Shown here piece after piece: positions 1 through 10,511 of a stretch of 64,000 bases of DNA (positions within the stretch are counted from its first letter, which is position 1; the number at the start of each line of letters is the position of its first letter). Source of the stretch: Acanthosepion esculentum (lineage: Eukaryota; Mollusca; Cephalopoda; Sepiida; Sepiidae); contig OZ038485.1 in NCBI GenBank assembly GCA_964036315.1, positions 103,239,593-103,303,592 on the forward strand, in the 5' to 3' direction. The notes below the pieces were generated by a model, which saw nothing but the letters and a program-made list of their open reading frames with translations, had not been told where the DNA came from and did not search any database. A program made the position numbers and the translations under genes.

Positions 1-504
1 AAAAAAATCTTGCTTAAATTATTAATTACGTTAATTTAATTTACTTAAACACGTTAACAGATCTTTTCTGCAAACTCCGATTTAGGAAGATAAATCTGAA
101 GGTTTGTTATACTTCGTCCATTTATTTACAGGGGTAGTAATAATATTACGCATACGCACTCCCTTACATACCTCCAAATGCAAACATATAAATGTAATTT
201 AAATACGAATATTTAATATATGTATTTACAAATATAATATAAATGTACACGCAAATAATAACAACATAACCACATATACAAATACAGTATATGCATCCAC
301 ATTTACATAGATATATAAAAGTTCATAATAATATTTATTTACAGCACCTATATACATATTAGCATATCTATTATCTTATTTAAACAAAAATGTAAATACA
401 TGCACACAAATAAACGTACATTGTAAAAGGTATGTACGCACGAGCGTGCGTGTGTGTGTGTGTGTGTATATATATATATGTTATTATTACTACAAGAGTA
501 ATAT
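1..504. other. AT-rich non-coding stretch
   Basis: No gene or recognisable element is visible. The sequence is rich in A+T with many short ATACAT and TACATA runs. A compound (TG)n(TA)n microsatellite lies at about 447-480. Confidence 0.6.
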
Positions 505-780
505 GGTACCTTAAGCGGATTTAAGCGGGGTACTAGATTGGCAGTTAGGAAATGGCGAGATGCTAACAGATTTTCCTATCGCACTTCTCGCTTGTGAAAC
601 ACCTCCGGCTTCTTGCTTTTGAATCAATTTTGATCTTCAAAAGATTAAATGCAATGCCAATCGTCATCTTCTGTCTCCTTAATTCCTGTTCTTTTTTGTT
701 CTTTTATCACTCAGTAACCCCTTGCGTTTTAATACCTTTATCGACTTGCTTGGGGTGAAATTAAATAAATAAAAATCAAG
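505..780 (+). mobile_element. 3' end of a non-LTR retrotransposon (Jockey/CR1-like)
   Basis: The plus strand carries the decayed end of a reverse-transcriptase ORF and its 3' tail. The mark is the block around 745-775, CGACTTGCTTGGGGTGAAAT followed by A-rich sequence. Nearly the same block ends other RT remnants in this window (about 15615, 24790, 38150, and on the minus strand near 63195). Upstream, the AATGCCAATCGTCATCTTCT segment matches the last RT codons of the 15-kb and 24-kb copies. The clade is inferred from the conserved C-terminal RT text of the better copies. This one is a 5'-truncated dead copy. Confidence 0.5.
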
Positions 781-1077
781 CTTTCGAGTGACGTCTTTCA
801 TTGTCAAGAATTAAAATCTATTTTGCTAAAATCCTGCTGATATTTTTATACGTTAATTGTACGTGTTATTCTAAAATTTTCAAAATATTTGATGTCAGGG
901 GAATGTGATATTGTTTCTTAATTTAAATGTGTGTGGTCTCACGTCAATTTCGTATCATTTCGGTTCTGAAAATTTCATTACACTTTAAGCTGTGGTTCCT
1001 AAATTATAAGCGATTTTGTTAATTGTTGGTTACTTTAACTTAATATGAATAGCTTTAAAATATGCTATTGTTATATA
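781..1077. other. Non-coding, nothing recognised
   Basis: AT-rich sequence with no supported ORF, RNA or repeat visible between the non-LTR tail and the dispersed repeat that starts near 1078. Confidence 0.5.
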
Positions 1078-1645
1078 GGAATAAAGTGTCGCTGCTGAAC
1101 ATAGATTGCCAGCGAGCAAACACAGGCGATCTCATTATTGAATTAAGTAGATCACGTGACCATAGAGGAAACGCATCTTTAGGAAGTAGCGTGACGTCTA
1201 GATTGATCACTGTTTCTAGTCTATCCTCTATTACCATAAGGATCGTTATTCTTAGTCTAGCCTCTATTACTTTTCGGATCGCTATTCCCTACTCTATTCA
1301 CTATACTATTTCTCTATTCAGATCGCTATTCGGTGGTTACTTTTCGAGCGGGTATTATCGAGCAAGTACTATTAGTGCCAGTGCTATCCGAAGGCGTCTG
1401 ACACCAGTATTGTTCAACGGCGTTACTAGTTATATCTGTGATTACAAAGTCTCTACTACAACGAGTAGATTACAGTCTCTACTACAATACTCGTTGTCAC
1501 TTCGTAATCGAAGTGACAACTAGTATTCGTTGACATCAGAAAAGTTAGCAACGAGTGTTCGTTGACAGAAAAGTTAGCAACGAGTGTTCGTTGACATCAG
1601 AAAAGTTAGCAACGAGTGTTCGTTGACATCAGAAAAGTTATTTTC
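1078..1645. repeat. Dispersed repeat R1, copy 1, with internal 32-bp tandem units
   Basis: This segment is homologous over most of its length to 20487-20897: both start AATAAAGTGTCGCTG, contain GATCTCATTATTGAATTAA-type text, and end in tandem units built on AACGAGTGTTCGTTGACAT. Here about three units of 32 bp lie between 1530 and 1640. No protein is recognisable; the 153-codon frame across it is not conserved in copy 2. The second copy has short direct repeats at its borders, so R1 is a mobile unit, perhaps a solo LTR or a non-autonomous element. The class is not determined. Confidence 0.6.
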
Positions 1646-1817
1646 CCAGTTTGTTATATATGTAGTCAGTTTCTAATGAGAAGTAAGTCGTGCTTGCTCG
1701 AGGATCCGCATCGGACGGCAAGAATTGCCATTCCATCCACATTAGCATCAACGTGTCTGCTTGTTCAGTATGTACCACATTTTCTTTCTCCAATGTGGAT
1801 CATTGATTCTTTTTCTA

Positions 1818-2098
1818 CGGCTTATCAACTCTTTACAGGTTATTCAAAGCCAGAAAATATTTTTAAATTGTAAGAATTTTGTTTGGAGGGGGGGGTAAGT
1901 TTAGTGATACACATCTTACTAATTAACCCATAGCTTGGGGAGAAGCGGTAGATTTGTATTTTCCCAAGTGTATTTGTGCATAAATGAATTGAACGAACCC
2001 AACAGGAATTGGAACTCGGCTCTCCGATTAAGAATTGGAGTACTTAGGTACTGACCAGGCTCGACGTTGCTTAACGTTGGTGATTGGGACCTTCTTTG
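1818..2098 (-). mobile_element. 5S/tRNA-type SINE, copy A
   Basis: Read on the minus strand the order is a 5S rRNA 3' half (about 2095-2042), a tRNA-like head with AGAGCCGAGTTCCAATTCC as B-box region, then the family tail ending GATAAGCCG at 1818. The 5S part is clear on the plus strand as GACCAGGCTCGACGTTGCTT, the complement of the 5S box A/intermediate region. The same order recurs at 10.98, 33.19, 55.91 and 61.75 kb. A G-run near 1888 interrupts the tail. It is a decayed copy. Confidence 0.7.
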
Positions 2099-2474
2099 AG
2101 AAAAGGGGATGAGAGGTATGTTTGCAATGAAATGTGATATTCAAAGATTAATATTTATCAAAACTCAAAAATACCAGTGCTTAAATTAAACAGAAAAAAA
2201 TTCATTTTGGAGAAAGAATTGCTTACCAATTCATCAAGAAATCTACACCCGTGTTTAATACTTGGTTTAATACTTGTAAAATCTGAAAGAACAGTGTTTA
2301 AATATCTGTAGTTTTTAATGCTTTTGAGACTGCTTGATTTAGTGCACAGCTCTACTATTAAGGAAAATTAAGTAAAATTCAAACCAACTGATAAACATGA
2401 TAAAATGATGTGACCATTGCTTAGCTTTGGTGAGAGTGCGGGAACCGGTGTTTCAACGTGATATGGCGATAAGC
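2099..2474 (-). repeat. Second 5S-like piece and intervening sequence
   Basis: At 2414-2474 the minus strand again reads as the 5' half of 5S rRNA; the plus strand shows TTTCAACGTGATATGG, the complement of the 5S CCATATCACGTTGAAA segment. The bases TTGCTTAACGTTGGTGA (near 2067) and TTGCTTAGCTTTGGTGA (near 2417) occur on both sides of the 315-bp block 2098-2413. Either a sequence inserted into the 5S part of copy A and duplicated about 17 bp of target, or two SINE copies lie side by side. The block itself is unrecognised AT-rich DNA. Confidence 0.5.
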
Positions 2475-2689
2475 CCAAATGCGGATAAGTTTCAATGTCT
2501 TTAGTTTTTCAATATTCTTTTTCATTCACCTAATTGATCATTTCTAAGTACTGTACAGCCTAGTATTTTATTTTTCAGTTCAAAATGTTCTATGATAGCA
2601 TATATCCTTATAGTTTTTGCGAAGTGCCATAATGAAGTCTGTATTGAATATATAAGATTTTCCATCACAACATTTGGAAATTATATTGT

Positions 2690-3170
2690 AAACTAACGGA
2701 TGTTACCTCAGTGAGCGCCCATTGGGATAAACTCAGCCAGATTGAAACTAGTATATATGATCCATCGCTAAAGATGGTGAGGAAATGATCAGTTCCTTGT
2801 ACTGCTCCAGTAAGCACCTGACTCCTCCTGCTATCCTCCTCAAGGGCAAGATCAAGCCGAAAATGGTGTACTGTTGCCATATATGGGCTACCCAGTTTTC
2901 ACTTTCAACAGTGTCCTTGTTGGTGACAAATTATTCTCCACCCTACAACTGCTTTCCCACAGACGAAACGTTGCAAGCCTCTCACTTCTCTTTCGCCATT
3001 TCCATGTAAAGTGTTCTGATGAAGTACATTCCTTAGTTCTAACCTTCACGGCTAAGACCCGCCATGCTACGCATATTGTAGCGAACAACCCTCGTTCCCT
3101 TCGTATTCTATTGGTGAGATAAGTTCCACTCGAGCAGCAGCTTTGTGAAACTGACTCCCAAGAAGATGCT
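2690..3170 (+). pseudogene. Reverse transcriptase C-terminus, non-LTR (Jockey/CR1-like)
   Basis: The plus strand in broken frames gives pieces typical of the region after the RT catalytic core: KPKMVYCCHIWA near 2860, then LSHRRNVASLSLLFRHFH at about 2950-3005, then CSDEVHSLV and TAKTRHATH. These match the 'YCCHIW ... SHRR.VASL..LYRYFHG.CSDEL' block common in animal non-LTR elements. At least two frame changes are needed to join them, so it is a dead remnant. It belongs to a lineage distinct from the other RT copies in this window, since the TAKTRHATH segment is missing there. Confidence 0.6.
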
Positions 3171-3179
3171 TCCCGATCA

Positions 3180-3525
3180 CTAGAACATTAATCTTAGTTT
3201 AGGGTTAACAGTTATCTGACGTATCATAATATCTAATGAATATGTAAGCTCAATGAGAGTTCGACAACTAAGAAACCACCGTGGAAATTCCCCTATTAAA
3301 TTGTCAAATATTTGAGCTTAACTTCAAAATATTTCAATAAGGAGCGTAAATGTGAATGCAGGTCATTATTTAAAGAAGAGGGTACAAATGAAAATATTTT
3401 AAGCCAAAAAGTTTTCCATTTCACTGAAACAGATGTTAAACACATGAGAGCGTTATCACCTCTTTTTTTTCTTACTGAAACCAAACAGCGTCTCTGATAT
3501 GTCTTTTATGTTTTTACTCAGCCGA
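3180..3525 (+). repeat. Dispersed repeat R2, copy 1
   Basis: About 250 bp (3270-3520) is homologous, in the same orientation, to 32800-33050. Shared blocks include GAGGGTACAAATGAAAATAT and TTTTCCATTTCACTGAAACAGA and GCGTCTCTGATRTG. No coding sense is evident: the small frames on both strands are not kept in the other copy. Nature unknown. Confidence 0.6.
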
Positions 3526-3753
3526 AATGATGCGATATAGTTGTAGTGAGAGTGATGTTCATTCATTTAGCTATATGTTAGCAAAGCGTGTTTAAAATAG
3601 CTGAGTAGAGGATTTTATTGGAGAACACCGTCTCTTTTGTCAACGGATTTAACCACGCGTTCTACATTAATCAGAGAGAATTAACAAAAATAATGACAAT
3701 TTCTGATCAAAATTAAGTTAATAACCGAGTCAGTATATGGACTCAATGAATTA

Positions 3754-3758
<5 letters not shown>
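3526..3758. other. Non-coding, nothing recognised
   Basis: AT-rich unique-looking sequence leading into a (TA)n array. Confidence 0.5.

Positions 3759-3812
<54 letters not shown>
3759..3812. repeat. (TA)n microsatellite
   Basis: About 25 TA units followed by a short (CA)n. A comparable (TA)n precedes the second copy of the downstream SINE/mariner block at 6042. Confidence 0.95.
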
Positions 3813-3814
3813 TC

Positions 3815-4206
3815 TCGACTCTCCCATCGAATTCGACATATGAGGGTCAAGCAGACAAGTTCCTCGGAAACTGACAGCCCGACACCAGCACATGAGATTT
3901 GATTATAGTGGTGAAGGTTTTGTGCCGAAATATCCACACTTTTTGAAGGGCCGAATACAGAGACTTGGTGCACTACGTGTCACAGGGTCCCCAAACGACC
4001 CTCCGCAGGTTTTGAATTTAGAGTTGTCCTTCTCCTAGACCAGTTGCCATCCAAGGCTATAGAACCCAGTCTGTCCTACTATTTACCCATAGCTGGACGG
4101 AGAAGAAGAGGATTCACACCTTTCCCAATGCACGTAAGTGAATGTAATGGATTTGACTGGAATTCGAACTCAGCTCTCAGATTCCTCAATCCAAGCCGCT
4201 ATCCAT

Positions 4207-4211
<5 letters not shown>
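3815..4211 (-). mobile_element. tRNA-headed SINE family 2, long copy A
   Basis: On the minus strand this begins with a tRNA-like head: TAATGGATAGCGGCTTGGAT (A-box side, about 4207-4188) and GAGTTCGAATTCC (B box, about 4175-4163). The body, read on the plus strand, includes ACCAGTTGCCATCCAAGGCT and CTATTTACCCATAGCTGG. Shorter relatives lie at 17.66, 27.04 and 57.2 kb, and fragments at 28.54 and 51.48 kb. Here and at 6.1 kb about 200 further bp are attached on the left (3815-4020), absent in the others. Likely an RNA polymerase III-derived, non-coding element. Confidence 0.65.

Positions 4212-4273
<62 letters not shown>
4212..4273. repeat. (TG)n microsatellite
   Basis: About 31 pure TG units, followed by a short GAGAGAGCGCGCGCGC run. 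It splits the SINE from the mariner remnant; the parallel block at 6.4 kb has no such array at this point. Confidence 0.95.
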
Positions 4274-4279
<6 letters not shown>

Positions 4280-5115
4280 CGCGCGCGCACGTAGGGTACG
4301 ATGGATAATAGTCGTCTAAATTACACATAAATGAAAATAACATTGACATTTAATTTTAACAGATATATTTACCAAAATTACACAAGAATATCTTGAAATA
4401 CAAAAGATTAAAATTTATTCAATAAAATCGCCATTGGCTACAACCACGGCCTCCAAGCAACTTCGGAATCTACTGCAACTCTTCTGGACGGTCTCCTTGT
4501 TTAAGTTGGTGAATGCCGACAATTCTTGCCTTTAGTTCCAAGGTATTTTACTGATCTCTCGCTCAACTGCGCCCCACTCATGATAATCAAGGGGTTGCAG
4601 TCTAGGGAATTAAGTGGCCAGATGTAAGGGGTGATGTGATCGCAGAAATTATCTGCACCATGCTTGTGTGGTATGGTGTTGAGTTCCGTTGCCAGACAAA
4701 GTCTTCAAGCAGCCACCATCTTAGCCCAGGTCAGCACTACCTCTTCAAGGCACTTAATGTAGTCGTCTGTGTTGAGTCTGAGATCCTCGCCAACAATTTC
4801 CGGAGTTCTTTTCTTATCAGAAAAGATCAGAGAGAGCTTTCCGTACTGCCGTGTACCTTCACCATTAGACTCATCTGTGTACGGTTCTCAGACTGACACC
4901 CAAACACTCAAATGTTTGTACAGGAGCTTGCGGCGCGAATGCCAAGCAGTACAACATGCCGTTTCCAAATTTCAGGCGGACTGAAATGCGTCATGGTGCT
5001 CTTTTTCTCACAGACGGGCCCAGCTGACTGTGCAGTTGACAAAATGAAAAGCAAACAACGCGCATGCGCTAAACTAAATATATAAAACTGAAACAATTTA
5101 CCGATCGCACTCTGT
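4280..5115 (-). pseudogene. DD37D-type mariner transposase remnant, copy A
   Basis: This is homologous at DNA level to the clearer copy at 6440-7014 (shared GCGCCCCACTCATGATAATCAAG-like text, AGATGTAAGGGGTGATGTG, and the leader region AATGCCAAGCAGTACA). The minus strand would encode a DDE/D transposase, but the reading frame is broken many times and the catalytic stretch is barely legible. The outer end near 5107 reads CACTCTGTATATAAG, a decayed version of the ACACCCTGTATAC terminus seen at 7014. Copy A keeps about 250 bp near 4290-4560 that copy B lacks. Confidence 0.55.
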
Positions 5116-5307
5116 ATATAAGACAGAGAGACAGACAGAGAATATACGAATCAACACAGCATAGTGATTGTCATTTAGACATCCCAAGTGTTTTGCAGAT
5201 CACCTGAAGATTGCTTGAGACGTCTGTCAATCATTATGCAATGATGATTCTTCTGCCCACGCTGTATCATTCCTATATTGAGCACTATTCTTCCCATTAA
5301 CATACTA

Positions 5308-5311
<4 letters not shown>

Positions 5312-5347
<36 letters not shown>

Positions 5348-5355
5348 GGGGGGGG
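5312..5355. repeat. (TA)n microsatellite with G-run
   Basis: About 17 TA units ending in ten consecutive G. Confidence 0.95.
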
Positions 5356-6039
5356 CTGTTGATGTCTTTCGTGACTGTTGACCTTTGACTTATGATATAG
5401 CGTTAAATGACTCGCATAAGAACACACGCGTTCGTTTCAAAGTGCCATTATTAAAACATACCAAGGAACATACAAAACGCTGTCGAGCCGCGCCTATATT
5501 AACTTACTCAATTCTCTTATTGCCCTTCCCACAGACCCGTACATACATACAAACATACATACATACAAGTACCAATTTTCCATGGTTCAGTAAATTGCAT
5601 GAAGTTAGCGGATCGGCTTTTGGTCGAAGGACGTATATTTTCACAGCTGCCAACTAATAAAGTAAGCATTTCTCTCAGCGTAATCGTTGTTTGGGGGGGG
5701 ATTAAGTAGAAGAGGGTTAATGCTTTTAGATTTGAGAAGCCGTTGTTCCCTTATGAACTATATCGGGCCCTGAATCCTTACAATATTTGAAACCTGGTGA
5801 TCGGAGATCCGTTTACCAAACAGCACCTCCTATTTACAGTAATCAATTGGATCAAATGTTTATCTTTGTATGTTCATAAAATATTGAAGAACTTGTTATT
5901 TTTTAAAGACATTTTTCTTTCTTTTCTTTTTTTTAAATAAGTGACCACGTTTTGTGTACCTTATGTAGGGAGTAAGTATTCCACATTGAATCCCCGAACT
6001 ACTGTCGCTTTTCTGGTGTAACAATTTAGAAACACACTA

Positions 6040-6041
<2 letters not shown>
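5356..6041. other. Non-coding, nothing recognised
   Basis: No supported gene. It holds a short (CATA)n near 5540-5565 and a G-run near 5692. The 90-codon frame at 5385-5657 has no family features and no splice context. Confidence 0.5.

Positions 6042-6093
<52 letters not shown>
6042..6093. repeat. (TA)n microsatellite
   Basis: About 26 TA units immediately before the second copy of the SINE/mariner block. Confidence 0.95.
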
Positions 6094-6096
<3 letters not shown>

Positions 6097-6445
6097 GAAC
6101 ACTCCTGTCGGATTCGACTTATGAAAGTCAAGCAGCTCAATTCCTAGGAACCGACAGCTCAGGCACCATCATATATGATTTGATTATAGTGGTGAAGGAT
6201 TTGTGCAGAACCATCCACACTTTTTGAAGAGACGAATACAGAGACCTGGTACACCGCAGGTTTTGAATTCAGATTCCTTCTCCTAGACCAGTTGCCATCC
6301 AAGGTTATAGAACCCAGCCTGTCCTGCTATTTACCCATAGCTGGACGGAGAAGAGGATTCATACCTTTTTTTTACCTAAGTGAATGTAATGAATTCGACT
6401 GGAATTCAAACTCGGCTCTCCGATTCCTCAATCCGAGACGCTATC
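6094..6445 (-). mobile_element. tRNA-headed SINE family 2, long copy B
   Basis: Parallel to 3815-4211 over its whole length, including the extra left part (TCAAGCAGCTCAATTCCTAG, and TGATTATAGTGGTGAAGGAT as at 3901). The minus strand tRNA-like head is at about 6445-6385 with GAGTTTGAATTCC as B box. About 30 bp near the CCGCAGG junction and the (TG)n array seen in copy A are absent here. It runs straight into the mariner remnant at a GCCCCA junction, which suggests a deletion at short homology. Confidence 0.65.
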
Positions 6446-7014
6446 CACTACGCCCCACGCATAATAATCAAGGGGGGTGCAGCCTGGAGATTTAGGTGGC
6501 CATATGTAAGGGGTGATGTGGTTGCAAAAATTGCCTGGTATCGATGACTGGGTTCTGCTTGTGTGGCATGGTGCAGAGTCTTGTTGCCAGACACAGGGCC
6601 TTCCAACAGCCACACTCTTGACCCTGAGGAGCACTACCACAAGGAACTTGATGTAGGCCTCCGTGTTGATTCTGAGGCTCTGTGGCAAAATGAATGGAGG
6701 CATAACTTCGCCATCACTAGTAATAACTCCTAACACCTTCGGAATCACCATCAGACTCATCCAAATCTTTCCGAATCCTCTGTACTATCCCCAGATTGGC
6801 AACTCAACACTCTGAAATGTTTGTATTCGAGCTTGCGTCGCGAATGCCAAGCAGTACAGCATGCCGTTTCCAAATTTCTGGCGGAGTGAATTGCGTCATG
6901 GTGCTCTTTTTCTCACAGACGGTGTACAACTGACCCTACTATACTGTGCAATCGACAAAACCAAAAACACGCATGTGCAAAATTAAAAATATAAAATGGC
7001 GACACCCTGTATAC
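6440..7014 (-). pseudogene. DD37D-type mariner transposase remnant, copy B
   Basis: The minus-strand frame 6760-6428 reads as the C-terminal half of a Tc1/mariner-superfamily transposase: SDGEVMPPFILPQSLRINTE, then VWQQDSAPCHTSR with the second catalytic Asp, then WPPKSPGCTPLDYYAWG with the third. There are 36 residues between the two Asp; SRTQ where relatives have SRRTQ suggests one lost codon, so a DD37D-type enzyme is likely. The N-terminal half is too decayed to follow. The right end, ATGGCGACACCCTGTATAC at about 6996-7014, looks like the terminal inverted repeat. The left end is missing. Not functional. Confidence 0.75.
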
Positions 7015-7275
7015 ACAAACACATTAATAATAAATATATATTTTGTTCTTCGTCGTTTGGTATAATTCTGAGTTTAATGCGCGTGACTATCTTCAACCAC
7101 AGATTGGACGGCGACTTTTCAATCCGTGCTTGATTGTCACGTAAATAAAATTCAGAATTGTGCCAAACTATGAGGAACAAAATGCATATTTATTATTAGT
7201 AGTATAAATGTTAGCTCTGTCGTTGTACGTCTAGCACTGTTTTGTTACCACCAGCACTCACCGTGCGATTATATA

Positions 7276-7322
<47 letters not shown>

Positions 7323-7410
7323 CGTTGATGTATTAGCAATTGGTTTCCCAGCTCACTTCATTATTTCTTACTCCAACATATCATTTGTCTTGATTTTTTT
7401 AACTCGCTTA

Positions 7411-7464
<54 letters not shown>

Positions 7465-7649
7465 CTGTGTGTTCTTTTTTTTTTAATTCTCACGAGAGAA
7501 TTTTGTCAGTAGATGTAATTGTTTGTTGCATGTTGACAATATCTTGTTACAATATAAAAAATCTAATTCTTACAAATATGGAATTTAAATTGAACCGTCA
7601 CCATTTCTTTACAAGTCTGGGGGGGGGGGAATTTTATAGTTTCTATTTT
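7015..7649. other. Non-coding with microsatellites
   Basis: Contains (TA)n(CA)n at about 7270-7320 and (TA)n(TG)n at about 7414-7463. The 124-codon frame starting inside the TG array is a repeat artefact. Nothing else is recognised. Confidence 0.6.
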
Positions 7650-8590
7650 CTGGTGGTCTTCATAATGCCCCTTTATTTTCCCGGACGATCAAATGACAAA
7701 AATAAACATTTTGAATTTTCAATTCTTGTATGCGCAATGGCTCTTCAGGACTTTGGCAATCATGGCCCGCCACAATTTCCTGACCTTTGTAGCTCTTAGT
7801 AAATTTTGTCTTTTTGCTATCTCTCCAAAACTGTTCTGCCAACCATTTACACAAACTTGTTATGTAGGTTTTGTATTACTTTCCTCTGTCCCAATTACCT
7901 TTAATAGGTTCTGTGAGTGTCAATTTTTCTAAACTCTCTTTCCTAATTATATGCCCTAGAAATGTCAACTCTTTCTGGTGTTAAGTGACCTTTTTGTTTT
8001 CATTTTCTCTTAAAAACTTTGCCATTGCTATATGGTATGCTCAGCATCAGAAGGTCATTTCTCATGCCTCAAGACACTTCTTTACCTGTGAGGAAATTGT
8101 TCAGCACGCACTTCCATATGGGAGGACTGATATTACATAACAGTTCAGTACCCTTTCCTAACGAAATTTTCCTGTTTCTTAATATTTACTGGGCTTTTGG
8201 AAGGCATCTTACGCTAACCCAATGCGACTTTGGATTTCGGTGTTGCACTTTTCGTCCTGTTAAAATCTTTTGTACATGCCTGATTTTGGTATCTCCAATT
8301 TGTAATTTGCATGTTGGTCTGTTCTTTTTTTGTTGACAGACATAGATTGTCTTGCACTGATGGTTAGTCCTTTCTTCTCGCTTTCCTTCACTATCTTCTG
8401 TGGGAATTCTTATAGTTTCCAGATATGTATCTATCAACGCTGTATCATCTACATATGTTAAGATTGCCGGCGCTCATAATAATGTATCTTGGTTGGAAGA
8501 AGTTATGATGCTCCCCAGAGCTTGATTAATTTCTCTCCATTTTGTTTGAAATCATCTTCAAGAAAAGGAATCAGTCAGTGGCAAAATCTG
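7650..8590 (-). pseudogene. RTE-type non-LTR retrotransposon RT fragment
   Basis: Read on the minus strand from about 8470 to 7660. Near 8450 there is LTYVDDTALI, the RT active-site YxDD box. It is followed by text typical of the RTE thumb region (CQQKKNRPTCKLQIGDTKI), and near 7850-7740 by the C-terminal end (KWLAEQFWRDSKKTKF, then KSYKGQEIVAGHD). Homologous 3' parts appear at 24985-25250, 37090-37680, 60640-61275 and 62095-62345. Frames change several times and the 5' part is missing, so this is a truncated, inactive copy. Confidence 0.65.
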
Positions 8591-8670
8591 CTTCACAATT
8601 CGCTTCTGTAAGTTAAGCGGTCTTATCATTCGCATTTGAATACATTGATTTTTCGATATCCTAGGAGTTT

Positions 8671-9883
8671 AGAAGAGAAAAGGCGACTGGTGGAAAAGGA
8701 GAGAAGAGAAAAGGCGACTGGTGGAAAAGGAGAGAAGAGAAAAGGCGACTGGTGGAAAAGGAGAGAAGAGAAAAGGCGACTGGTGGAAAAGGAGAGAAGA
8801 GAAAAGGCGACTGGTGGAAAAGGAGAGAAGAGAAAAGGCGACTGGTGGAAAAGGAGAGAAGAGAAAAGGCGACTGGTGGAAAAGGAGAGAAGAGAAAAGG
8901 CGACTGGTGGAAAAGGAGAGAAGAGAAAAGGCGACTGGTGGAAAAGGAGAGAAGAGAAAAGGCGACTGGTGGAAAAGGAGAGAAGAGAAAAGGCGACTGG
9001 TGGAAAAGGAGAGAAGAGAAAAGGCGACTGGTGGAAAAGGAGAGAAGAGAAAAGGCGACTGGTGGAAAAGGAGAGAAGAGAAAAGGCGACTGGTGGAAAA
9101 GGAGAGAAGAGAAAAGGCGACTGGTGGAAAAGGAGAGAAGAGAAAAGGCGACTGGTGGAAAAGGAGAGAAGAGAAAAGGCGACTGGTGGAAGAGAAGAGA
9201 AAAGGCGACTGGTGGAAGAGAAGAGAAAAGGCGACTGGTGGAAGAGAAGAGAAAAGGCGACTGGTGGAAGAGAAGAGAAAAGGCGACTGGTGGAAGAGAA
9301 GAGAAAAGGCGACTGGTGGAAGAGAAGAGAAAAGGCGACTGGTGGAAGAGAAGAGAAAAGGCGACTGGTGGAAGAGAAGAGAAAAGGCGACTGGTGGAAG
9401 AGAAGAGAAAAGGCGACTGGTGGAAGAGAAGAGAAAAGGCGACTGGTGGAAGAGAAGAGAAAAGGCGACTGGTGGAAGAGAAGAGAAAAGGCGACTGGTG
9501 GAAGAGAAGAGAAAAGGCGACTGGTGGAAGAGAAGAGAAAAGGCGACTGGTGGAAGAGAAGAGAAAAGGCGACTGGTGGAAGAGAAGAGAAAAGGCGACT
9601 GGTGGAAGAGAAGAGAAAAGGCGACTGGTGGAAGAGAAGAGAAAAGGCGACTGGTGGAAGAGAAGAGAAAAGGCGACTGGTGGAAGAGAAGAGAAAAGGC
9701 GACTGGTGGAAGAGAAGAGAAAAGGCGACTGGTGGAAGAGAAGAGAAAAGGCGACTGGTGGAAGAGAAGAGAAAAGGCGACTGGTGGAAGAGAAGAGAAA
9801 AGGCGACTGGTGGAAGAGAAGAGAAAAGGCGACTGGTGAAGAAGAAAAAGAAAAGAGGCGACTGGTGAAGAAGAAAAAGACTC
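8671..9883. repeat. Minisatellite with 31-bp then 26-bp units
   Basis: Sixteen perfect-looking 31-bp units (8671-9166) built on GGCGACTGGTGG are followed by twenty-five 26-bp units (9167-9816), a partial unit and two degenerate ones to about 9883. The 26-bp unit is the 31-bp unit minus five bases between the GGTGG and AGAAGAG parts. Neither unit length is a multiple of three, so all frames rotate through three phases. The 370-420 codon frames on both strands are therefore repeat by-products. The near identity of the units points to recent expansion. Confidence 0.95.
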
Positions 9884-10417
9884 AAAATAAAGAAGGTGAA
9901 TCATAATACACTTTGGTGAAGGAGGATCAGGTGGAGGAGGAGGAGGACGATGAGATCAGGAAAAGCAAAGCAATGGACAAGCGGACAAAAAAAAATTTTT
10001 CTGAAGAGAAAAAAAAAAGAGAAATCAAAGGATGTGACAATTTTTTCTATTTTGATCTTTCTGAAGACAGCACAAGAAAATTCATTTGATCTGATCCAAT
10101 TGTACATTTGACTTATTTTCATCAGTTACCGGGCGAAAGTGACATGAATCACTTGACCTACTTTCTGATATGACTTGCAAATGCACACCTGCTGCTCGTC
10201 AACCATCCCAAACCCCTGACTATCAGCCCACACCTCATTTCCCCCCACCTGGACGCCTTTTGTATTCTGTTTGTTTGTTTAGCTTTCAGAATGTACTTTG
10301 GGGCACCACCCTAAACTTCATATATGTGCGTGTGCGCATATATATTTACTGACACTAGTACATTTTAAAACCTGAATATGTATTTATGTTAATTTATAAA
10401 AATGTATATATATGCTA

Positions 10418-10423
<6 letters not shown>
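9884..10423. other. Non-coding, A-rich then mixed sequence
   Basis: Starts with GGAGG-rich and A-rich sequence flanking the minisatellite. No convincing ORF, SINE or transposon is seen. Confidence 0.5.
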
Positions 10424-10505
<82 letters not shown>

Positions 10506-10511
10506 GTGTGA
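10424..10511. repeat. (TG)n microsatellite
   Basis: About 43 TG units with a single CG interruption near the end, the longest TG array in the window. Confidence 0.95.

Noticed and set aside
8671..9838. CRISPR array
   Set aside because: Units are contiguous without unique spacers, no cas genes, and the context is an animal genome.
8626..9906. 370-420 codon frames on both strands over the minisatellite
   Set aside because: Units of 31 and 26 bp rotate the frame, all frames lack stops because the unit has none, and no start or splice context exists.
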